64,000 bases of DNA from Petrolisthes cinctipes. Its lineage: Eukaryota > Arthropoda > Malacostraca > Decapoda > Porcellanidae. The notes under the pieces were generated by a model, which did not search any database, had not been told where the DNA came from, and saw nothing but the letters and a program-made list of their open reading frames with translations. A program made the translations under genes and the position numbers. Positions within the stretch are counted from its first letter, which is position 1; every line of letters begins with the position of its first letter. Positions 26,561-37,300 of the stretch are shown here, in pieces. The stretch lies in the NCBI GenBank assembly GCA_033782935.1, contig JAWQEG010001220.1:1736001-1800000 (forward strand). The letters are read 5' to 3'.

Positions 26561-27253
26561 AGGCATGTACAGATCGCTTCTGGGACCCAAAAATATCGAA
26601 TTTTTGGGTGTTTTGAGGTTGAATTTGGGATATAAACGGGTGCAGAAGATGCATACACATGTTTACTTTGGTCACCTAAAATATCGATTTTCAGCTTGTT
26701 TTGGGCCTGTATTTTGAAAATACTCTAACACGGAGTAAGCAAGTACAGATCGTTTCTGGGACCACAAAATATCGAATTTTCGGGTGTTCTGAGCCTGAAT
26801 TTGAGATATAAACGGGTACAGAAGATGCATCCACATTTTGACTTTAGGGCACCTAAAAGATCGATTTTCAGTATGTTTTGGGCCTGTATATTGAAAATAC
26901 TCTAACACGGAGTAGGCATGTACAGATCGCTTCTGGGACCCCAAAATATCGAATTTTTGGGTGTTTTTGGCCAGAATTTGAGATATTGACTTTGGGCACC
27001 TAAAATATCGATTTTTAGCATGTTTTGGGCCTATATTTTGAAAATATTCTAGCACTGAGTAGGCATGTTCAGATCGCTTCTGGGTCCCAAAAATATCGAA
27101 TTTTCGGGTGTTTTGAGCCTGAATTTGAGATATAAACGGGTACAGAAGATGCATGCACATATCGACTTTGGACACTTAAAATATCGATTTTCAGCATGTT
27201 TTGGGCCTGTATTTTGAAAACATTCTAGCACTGAGTAGGCATGTACAGATCGC
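26561..27253 (+). repeat. Segment matching 22.6-23.17 kb (offset 4002, later 3825)
   Basis: This carries the CGTTTCTGGGACCACAAAAT and GTGTTCTGAGCC marks. At about 27165 it jumps past one L+ unit present in the partner, giving a hybrid of CTTCTGGGTCCC and CGACTTTGGACAC units. Confidence 0.85.
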
Positions 27254-27900
27254 TTCTGGGACCCCATAATATCGAGGTTTTCGGTGTTTTGGACCTGAAT
27301 TTGAGATATCGACTTTGGGCACCTAAAATATCGATTTTCAGCATGTTTTTGCCCTATATTTTAAAAATTTTCTAGCACTAAGTAGGCATGTACAGATCGC
27401 TTCTGGGACCCCAAAATATCGAATTTTAGGGTGTTTTGAGCCTGAATTTGAGATATAAACGGGTATAGAAGATGCATTGACATATCGACTTTGTACACTT
27501 AAAATATCGATTTTTATCATGTTTTGAGCCTATATTTTGAAAACATTCTAGTACTGCCTAGACATGTACAGATCGCTTCTGGGACCCAAAAATATCGAAT
27601 TTTCGGGTGTTTTGAGGTTGAATTTGAGATATAAACGAGTGCATAAGATGCATACACATGTTCAATTTGGGTACCTAAAATATCGATTTTTAGCATGTTT
27701 TGGGCCTGCATCTGAGTAGGCATGTGCAGATCGCTTCGGGGACCCAAAAATATCGAATTTTCGGGTGTTTGGAGCCTGAATTTGAGATATAAACGGGTAC
27801 AGAAGATGCATGCACATATCGACTTTTGGGCACCTAAAAGATCGATTTTCAGTATGTTTTGGGCCTGTATTTTGAAAATACTCTAACACGGAGTAGGCAT
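27254..27900 (+). repeat. Copy of 24.59-25.23 kb (offset 2668)
   Basis: Near-identical, including CCCCATAATATCGAGG and TTTTTATCATGTTTTGAGCC. One M unit ends at about 27718. Differences are single bases such as CTTCGGGGACCC at 27736. Confidence 0.88.
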
Positions 27901-28580
27901 GTACAGTTCGCTTCTGGGACCCCAAAATATCGAATTTTCGGGTGTTTTGGGCCTGAATTTGAAATATCGACTTTGGGCACCTAAAATATCGATTTTTAGC
28001 ATGTTTTGGGCCTATATTTTGAAAATTTTCTAGCACTAAGTAGGCATGTACAGATCACTTCTGGGACCCCAAAATATCGAATTTTCGGGTGTTTTGAGCC
28101 TGAATTTGAGATATAAACGGGTACAGAAGATGCATGCACATATCGACTTTGGACACTTAAAATATCGATTGTCAGCATGTTTTGGGCCTGTATTTTTAAA
28201 ACATTCTAGCACTGAGTAGGCATGTACAGATCGCTTCTGGGACCCCAAAATATCGAATTTTCATGTGTTTTGAGCCTGAATTTGAAATATAAACGGGTAC
28301 AGAAGATGCATGCACATATTGACTTTTGGGCACCTAAAATATCGATTTTGAGCATGTTTTGGGTCTGTATCTTGAAAACATTCTAACTAGGAGTAGGGAT
28401 GTACAGATCGCATCTGGGACCCAAAAATAACGAATTTTTGAGTGTTTTGAGCCTGAATTTGAGATATAAACGGGTACAGAAGATACATGCACATATCGAC
28501 TTTGGACACTTAAAATATCGATTTTCAGCATGTTTTGGGCCTGTATTTTGAAAACATTCTAGCACTGAGTAGGCATGTAC
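27901..28580 (+). repeat. Satellite monomers S, L, L+, L
   Basis: Private changes include TTTTCATGTGTTTTGAGCC (about 28258) and ATAACGAATTTTTGAGTG (about 28428). The segment joins the 1334-bp mosaic to the 1508-bp pair. Confidence 0.82.
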
Positions 28581-30088
28581 AGATCGCTTCTGGGACCCCA
28601 AAATATCGAATTTTCGGGTGTTTTCAGCCTGAATTTAAAAAATAAACGGGTACAGAAGATGTATGCACATATCGACTTTTGGGCACCTAAAATATCGATT
28701 TTGAGCATGTTTTGGGTCTGTATCTTGAAAACATTTTAACTAGGAGTAGGGATATACAGATCGCTTCTGGGACCCAAAAATACCGAATTTTCGGGTGTTT
28801 TGAGCCTGAATTTGAGATATAAACGGGTACAGAAGATGCATGCACATATCGACTTTGGACACTTAAAATATCGATTTTCAGCATGTTTTAGGCCTGTATT
28901 TTGAAAACATTCTAGCACTGAGTAGGCATGTACAGATCGCTTCTGGTACCTCAAAATATCGTGTTTTTGGGTGTTTTGAACCTGAATTTGAGATATCGAC
29001 TTTGCGCACCTAAAATATCGATTTTTAGCATGTTTTGGGCCTATATTTTGAAAATATTCTAGCACTGAGTAGGCTTGTACAGATCGCTTCTAGGAACCAA
29101 AAATACCGAATTTTCGGGTGTTTTGAGCCTGAATTTGAGATATAAACGGATATAGAAGATGCATGCACATATTGAATTTGGGCACCTAAAATATCGATTT
29201 TCAGCATGTTTTGGGCCTGTATTTTGAAAATACTCTAACTAAGAGTAGGCATGTACAGATCGATTCTGGGACCCAAAAATATCGAATTTTGGGGTGTTTT
29301 GAGCCTGAATTTGAGATTTAAACGGGTACAGAAGATGCATGCACATATCGACTTTGGACACTTAAAATATCGATATTTAGCATGTTTTGAGCCTATATTT
29401 TGAAAACATTCTAGCACTGACTAGATATGTACAGATAGCTTCTGGGACCCAAAATTATCGAATTTTCGGGTGTTTTGAGGTTGAATTTGTGATATAAATG
29501 AGTGCAGAAGATGCATACACATGTTCAATTTGGGTACCTAAAATATCGATTTTTAGCATGTTTTTGGCCTGCATCTGAGTAGGCATGTACAGATCGCTTC
29601 TGGGCCCCAAAATATTGAATTTTCGGGTGTTTGGAGCCTGAATTTGAGATATAAACGGGTACTGAAGATGCATGCACAAATCGACTTTTGGGCACCTAAA
29701 AGATCGATTTTCAGTATGTTTTGGGCCTGTATTTTCAAAATACTCTAACACGGAGTAGGCATGTACAGTTCGCTTCTGGGACCCCAAAATATCGAATTTT
29801 AGGGTGTTTTGGGCCTGAATTTGAAATATTGACTTAGTGGACCTAAAATATGGATTTTTAGCATGTTTTGGGCCTATATTTTGAAAATATTATAGCACTA
29901 AGTAGGCATGTACAGATCACTTCTGGGACCCCAAAATATCGAATTTTCGGGTGTTTTGAGCCTGAATTTGAGATATAAACGGGTAAAGAAGACGCATGCA
30001 CATATCGACTTTGGACACTTAAAATATCGATTGTCAGCATGTTTTTGGCCTGTATTTTGAAAACATTCTAGCACTGAGTAGGCATGTA
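28581..30088 (+). repeat. Nine-mer higher-order unit of 1508 bp, copy 1 (1-kb block member 3)
   Basis: From landmark 29069 to 30577 there are six units of 176, one of 158 and two of 147, summing to 1508. It contains the ATAAATGAGTGCAG M unit (about 29497), TGACTTAGTGGACC and ATCGATTGTCAGC marks. Confidence 0.9.
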
Positions 30089-31596
30089 CAGATCGCTTCT
30101 GGGACCCCAAAATATCGAATTTTCGGGTGTTTTGAGCCTGAATTTGAAATATAAACGGGTACAGAAGATGCATGCACATATCGACTTTTGGGCACCTAAA
30201 ATATCGATTTTGGCTTGTTTTGGGTCTGTATCTTGAAAACATTCTAACTAGGAGTAGGGATGTACAGATCGCTTCTGGGACCCCAAAATACCGAATTTTC
30301 GGGTGTTTTGAGCCTGAATTTGAGATATAAACGGGTACAGAAGATGCATGCACATATCGACTTTGGACACTTAAAATATCGATTTTCAGCATGTTTTGGG
30401 CCTGTATTTTGAAAACATTCTAGCACTAAGTAGGCATGTACAGATCGCTTCTGGGACCCCAAAATATCGAGTTTTTGGGTGTTTTGGACCTGAATTTGAG
30501 ATATCGACTTTGTGCACCTAAAATATCGATTTTTAGCATGTTTTGGGCCTATATTTTGAAAATATTCTAGCACTGAGTAGGCATGTACAGATCGCTTCTA
30601 GGACCCCAAAATACCGAATTTTCGGGTGTTTTGAGCCTGAATTTGAGATATAAACGGGTACAGAAGATGCATGCACATATTGAATTTGGGCACCTAAAAT
30701 ATCGATTTTCAGCATGTTTTGGGCCTGTACTTTGAAAATACTCTAACTAGGAGAAGGCATTTACAGATCGCTTCTGGGACCCAAAAATATCGAATTTTGG
30801 GGTGTTTTGAGCCTGAATTTGAGATTTAAACGGGTACAGAAGATGCATGCACATATCGACTTTGGACACTTAAAATATCGATTTTTAGCATGTTTTGAGC
30901 CTTTATTTTGAAAACATTCTGGCACTGACTAGACATGTACAGATCGCTTCTGGGACCCAAAATTATCGAATTTTCGGGTGTTTTGAGGTTGAATTTGTGA
31001 TATAAATGAGTGCAGAAGATGCATACACATGTTCAATTTGTGTACCTAAAATATCGATTTTTAGCATGTTTTTGGCCTGCATCTGAGTAGGCATGTACAG
31101 ATCGCTTCTGGGCCCCAAAATATCGAATTTTCGGGTGTTTGGAGCCTGAATTTGAGATATAAACGGGTACTGAAGATGCATGCACATATCGACTTTTGGG
31201 CACCTAAAAAGATCGATTTTCAGTATGTTTTGGGCCAGTATTTTGAAAATACTCTAACACGGAGTAGGCATGTACAGTTCGCTTCTGGGACCCCAAAATA
31301 TCGAATTTTAGGGTGTTTTGGGCCTGAATTTGAGATATTGACTTAGTGGACCTAAAATATGGATTTTTAGCATGTTTTGGGCCTATATTTTGAAAATATT
31401 ATAGCACTACGTAGGCATGTACAGATCACTTCTGGGACCTCAAAATATCGAATTTTCGGGTGTTTTGAGCCTGAATTTGAGATATAAACGGGTACAGAAG
31501 ATGTATGCACATATCGACTTTGGACACTTAAAATATCGATTGTCAGCATGTTTGGGCCTGTATTTTGAAAACATTCTAGCACTGAGTAGGCATGTA
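30089..31596 (+). repeat. Nine-mer higher-order unit of 1508 bp, copy 2 (1-kb block member 4)
   Basis: This is the tandem partner of 28581-30088 with scattered changes. One is GATTTTGGCTTGTTTTGGG at about 30207, where an L+ unit has lost a base. Others are CCTAAAAAGATCG (+1 A, about 31204) and CATGTTTGGGCC (-1 T, about 31548). Confidence 0.9.
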
Positions 31597-34329
31597 CAGA
31601 TCGCTTCTGGGACCCCAAAATATCGAACTTTCGGGTGTTTTGAGCCTGAATTTAAAAAATAAACGGGTACAGAAGATGCATGCACATATCGACTTTTGGG
31701 CACCTAAAATATCGATTTTGAGCATGTTTTGGGCCTGTATTTTGAAAATACTCTAACTAGGAGTAGGCATGTACAGATCGCTTCTGGGACCCAAAAATAT
31801 CGAGTTTTCGGTTGTTTTGAGCCTGAATTTGAGATATAAACGGGTACAGAAGATGCATGCACATATCGACTTTGGACACTTAAAATATCGATTTTTAGCA
31901 TGTTTTGAGCCTATATTTTGAAAACATTCTAGCACTGACTAGACATGTACAGATCGCTTTTGGGACCCCAAAATTTTCAAATTTTCGGGTGTTTTGAGGT
32001 TGAATTTAAGATATACACGAGTGCAGAAGATGCATACACATGTTGACTTTGGGCACCTAAAATATCGATTTTCAGCATGTTTTGGGCCTGCATCTGAGTA
32101 GTCATGTACAGATCGCTTCTGGGACCCCAAAATATCGAATTTTCGGGTGTTTTGAGCCAGAATTTGAGATATAAACGGATACAGAAGATGCATGCACATA
32201 TCGACTTTTGGGCACCTAAAATATCGATTTTAAGCATGTTTTGGGCCTGTATTTTGAAAATACTCTAACTAGGAGTAGGTATGTACAGATTGCTTCTGGG
32301 ACCCAAAAATATAGAATTTTCGGGAGTTTTGAGCCTGAATTTGAGATATAAACCAGTGCAGAAGATGCATACACATGTTCAATTTGGGTACCTAATATAT
32401 CGATTTTTAGCATGTTTTTTTGGGCCTGCATCTGAGTAGGTATGTACAGATCGCTTCTGGGACCCCAAAATATCGAATTTTCGGGTGTTTGGAGCCAGAA
32501 TTTGAGATATAAACGGGTACAGAAGATGCATGCACATATCGACTTTTGGGCACCTAAAAGATCGATTTTCAGTATGTTTCGGGCCTGTATTTTGAAAATA
32601 CTCTAACAAGGAGTAGGGATGTACAGTTCGCTTCTTGGAACCCAAAATATCGAATTTTAGGGTGTTTTGGGAATGAATTTGAGATATCGACTTTGGGCAC
32701 CTAAAATATCGATTTTTAGCATGTTTTGGGCCTATATTTTGTAAATATTCTAGCACTAAGTAGGCATTTACAGATCACTTCTGGGACCCCAAAATATCGA
32801 ATTTTCGGGTGTTTTGAGCCTGAATTTGAGATATAAACGGCTACAGATGATGCATGCACATATCGACTTTGGACACTTAAAATATCGATTTTTAGCATGT
32901 TTTGAGCCTATATTTAAAAAAAATACGAGCACTGAGTAGGCATGTACAGATCGCTTCTGGGACCCAAAATAATCGAATTTTCGGGTGTTTTGAGGTTAAA
33001 TTTGGTATATAAACGGGTACAGAAGATGCATTTACATATCGACTTTTGGGCACCTAAAAGATCGATTTTCAGTATGTTTTGAGCCTGTATTTTGAAAATA
33101 CTCTAACACGGAGTAGGCCTGTACAGTTCGCTTCTGGGACCCCAAAATATCGAATTTTCGGGTGTTTTGGGCCTGAATTTGAGATATCGACTTTGGGGAC
33201 CTAAAATATCGATTTTTAGCATATTTTGGGCCTACATTTTGAAAATATTCTAGCACTAAGTAGGCATGTACAGATCACTTCTGGGACCCCAAAATATCGA
33301 ATTTTCTGGTGTTTTGAGCCTGAATTTGAGATATAAACGGGTACAGATGATTCATACACATATCGACTTTGGACACTTAAAATATCGATTTTTAGCATGT
33401 TTTGAGCCTATATTTTGAAAAAATTCTAACACTGACTAAGCATGTACAGATAGCTTCTGGGACCCAAAAATATCGAATTTTCGGGTGTTTTGAGGTTAAA
33501 TTTGGGTTATAACGGGTGCAGAAGATGCATACACATGTTGACTTTGGGGACCTAGAATATCGATTTTTAGCATATTTTGGGCCTACATTTTGAAAATATT
33601 CTAGCACTAAGTAGGCATGTACAGTTCGCTTCTGGGACCCCAAAATATCGAATTTTCGGGGGTTTTGGGCCTGAATTTGAAATATCGACTTTGGGGACCT
33701 AAATTATCGATTTTTAGCATGTTTTGGGCCTATATTTTGAAAATATTCTAGCACGAAGTAGGCATGTACAGATCACTTCTGGGACTCCAAAATATCGAAT
33801 TTTCGGGTGTTTTGAGCCTGAATTTCAGATATAAACGGGTACTGATGATGTATGCACATATCGACTTTGGACACTTAAAATATCGATTTTGAAAAAATTC
33901 TAGCACTGAGTAGGCATGTACAGATCGCTTCTGGGACCCAAAAATATCGAATTTTCGGGTGTTTTGAGGTTAAATTTGGGATATAAACGGGTACAGAAGA
34001 TGCATTTACATATCGAATTTTGGGCACCTAAAAGATCGATTTTTAGTATGTTTTCAGCCTGTATTTTGAAAATACTCTAACACGGAGTAGGCATGTACAG
34101 TTCGCTTCTGGGACCCCAAAATATCGAATTTTCGGGTGTTTTTGGCCTGAATTTGAGATATCGACTTTGGGGACCTAAAATATCGATTTTTAGCATGTTT
34201 TGGGCCTATATTTTGAAAATATTAGCACTAAGTAGGCATGTACAGATCACTTCTGGGACCCTAAAATATCGAATTTTCGCGTGTTTTGAGCCTGAATTTG
34301 AGATATAAACGGGTACAGAAGATGTATGC
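31597..34329 (+). repeat. Satellite monomers, heterogeneous, with slippage and a truncated unit
   Basis: Two M units lie close together (ending about 32097 and 32435). The second has a run of seven T in CATGTTTTTTTGGG. The segment 33.0-33.7 kb contains L and S units with GGTTATAACGGG (1-bp loss). A 152-bp unit lies at 33758-33909. There is no clear higher-order partner within the window. Confidence 0.84.
33758..33909 (+). repeat. Truncated monomer, 152 bp, unique deletion
   Basis: TATCGATTTT runs directly into GAAAAAATTC at 33890/33891. The 24 bp from TAGCATG to the next ATTTT are gone, a deletion between two TTTT tracts in half B. It removes the conserved TGTTTTGAGCCT part of the B core. 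It is the only unit of this length I noticed. Confidence 0.88.
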
Positions 34330-37300
34330 ACATTTCGACTTTTGGGCACCTAAAATATCGATTTTGAGCATGTTTTGGGCCTGTATATTGAAAATACTCT
34401 AACACGGAGTAGGGATGTACAGATCGCTTCTAGGACCCAAAAATACCGAATTTTTGGGTGATTTGAGCCTGAATTTGAGATATAAACGTGTACAGAAGAT
34501 GCATGCACATATTGACTTTGTGCACCTAAAATATCGATTTTCTGCATGTTTTGGGCCTGAATTTTGAAAACACTTTAACTAGGAGTAGGCATGTACAGAT
34601 CGCTTCTGGGACCCAAAATTATCGAATTTTCGGGTGTTTTGAGGTTGAATTTGAGATATAAACGAGTGCAGAAGATGCATACACATGTTAAATTTGTTTA
34701 CCTAAAATATCGATTTTTAGCATGTTTTGGGCCTGCATCTGAGTAGGCATATACAGATCGCTTCTGGGACCCCAAAATATCGAATTTTCGGGTGTTTGGA
34801 GCCTGAATTTGAGATATAAACGGGTGCAGAAGATGAATGCACATATCGACTTTTGGGCACCTAAAAGATCGATTTTCAGTATGTTTTGAGCTTGTATTTT
34901 GAAAATACTCTAACACGGAGTAGGCATGTACAGTTCGTTTCTGGGACCCCAGAATATCGAATTTTCGGGTGTTTTCGGCCTGAATTTGAGATATCGACTT
35001 TGGGCACCTAAAATATCGATTTTTAGCATGTTTTGGGCCTATATTTTGAAAATATTCTAGCACTAAGTAGGCATGTACAGATCACTTCTGGGACCCCAAA
35101 ATATCGAATTTTCGGGTGTTTTGAGCATGAATTTGAGATATAAACGGGTACAGATGATGCATGCACATATCGACTTTGGACACTTAAAATATCGATTTTT
35201 AGCATGTTTTGAGCCTATATTTTGAAAAAATTCTAGCATTGAGTAGGCATGTACAGATCGCTTCTGGGACACAAAAATATCGAATTTTCGGGTGTTTTGA
35301 GGTTGAATTTGGGATATAAACGGGTGCAGAAGATGCATACACATTTTGACTTTGGTCACCTAAAATATCGATTTTCAGCTTGTTTTGGGCCTGTATTTTG
35401 AAAATACTCTAACACGGAGTAAGCAAGTACAGAACGCTTCTGGGACCCCAAAATATCGAATTTTCGGGAGTTTTGAGCCTGAATTTGAGATATAAACGGG
35501 TACAGAAGATGCATCCACATATCGACTTTTGGGCACCTAAAATATCGATTTTGAGCATGTTTTGGGTCTGTATCTTGAAAACATTCTTACTAGGAGTAGG
35601 GATGTACAGATCGCTTTTAGGACCCAAAGAAAACGAATTTTCGGGTGCTTCGAGCCTGAATTTGAGATATAAACGGATACAGGAGATGCATGCACATATT
35701 GACTTTGGGCACATAAAATATCGATTTTCAGCATGTTTTGGGCCTGTATTATGAAAATACTCTAACTAGGAGTAGGCAAGTACAGATCGCTTCTGGGACC
35801 CAAAAAAACCGAATTTTCGGGTATTTTGAGCCTGAATTTGAGATATAAACGGGTACAGAAGATGCATGCACATATCGACTTTGGACACTTAAAATATCGA
35901 TTTTTAGCATGTTTCGAGCCTATATTTTGAAAACATTCTAGCACTGACTAGACATGTACAGATAGCTTCTGGGACCCAAAAATATTGAATTTTCGGGTGT
36001 TTTGAGGTTGAATTTGGGATATAAACGGGTGCAGAAGATCCATACACATGTTGATATTGGTCACCTAAAATATCGATTTTCAGCTTGTTTTGTGCCTGTA
36101 TTTTGAAAATACTCTAACACGGAGTAGGCAAGTACAGATCGCTTCTGGGACCCCAAAATATCGAATTTTCGGGTGTTTTGAGCCTGAATTTGAGATATAA
36201 ACGGGTACAGAAGATGCATCCACATATCGACTTTGGACACTTAAAATATCGATAAAGCATGTTTTGGACCTGTATTTTGAAAACATTCTAGCACTGAGTA
36301 GACATGTACAGATCGCTTCTGGGACCCCAAAATATCGAGTTTTTGGGTGTTTTGGACCTGAATTTGAGATATCGACTTTGGGCACCTAAAATATCGATTT
36401 TTACCATTTTTTGGGCCTATATTTTGAAAATATTCTAGCACTGAGTAGGCATGTACAGATCGCTTCTGGGACCCCAAAATATCGAATTTTCGGGTGTTTT
36501 GAGCCTGTATTTGAGATATAAACGGGTAAAGAAGATGCATGCACATATTGACTTTGGGAACCTAAAATATCGATTTTCAGCTTTTTTTGGGCCTGTATTT
36601 TGAAAATACTCTAACTAGGAGTAGGCATGTACAGATCGCTTCTGGGAACCAAAAATATCGAATTTTCGGGTGTTTTGAGCCTGAATTTGAGATATAAACG
36701 GGTACAGAAGATGCATGCACATATTGACTTTGGGAACCTAAAATATAGATTTTTAGCATGTTTTGAGCCTATATTTTGAAAATATTCTAGCACTGACTAG
36801 ACATGTACAGATCGCTTCTGGGACTCAAAATTATCAAATTTTCGGGTGTTTTGAGGTTGAATTTGAGATATAAACGAGTGCAGAAGATGCATACATATGT
36901 TGACTTTGGGCACCTAAAATATCGATTTTCAGCATGTTTTGGGCCTGCATCTGAGTAGGCATGTACAGGTCGCTTCTGGGACCCCAAAATATCGAATTTT
37001 CGGGTGTTTGGAGCCTGAATTTGAGATAAAAACGGGTACAGAAGATGCAAGCATATATCGACTTTTGGGCACCTAAAAGATCGATTTTCAGTATGTTTTG
37101 GGCCTGTATTATGAAAATACTCTAACACGGAATAGGCATGTACAGTTCGCTTCTGGGACCCCAAAATATCGAATTTTCGGGTGTTTTGGGCCTGAATTTG
37201 AAATATCGATTTTGGGCACCAAAAATATTGATTTTAGCATGTTTTGGTACTATATTTTGAAAATATTCTAGCACTGAGTAGACATGTACAGTTTGCTTCT

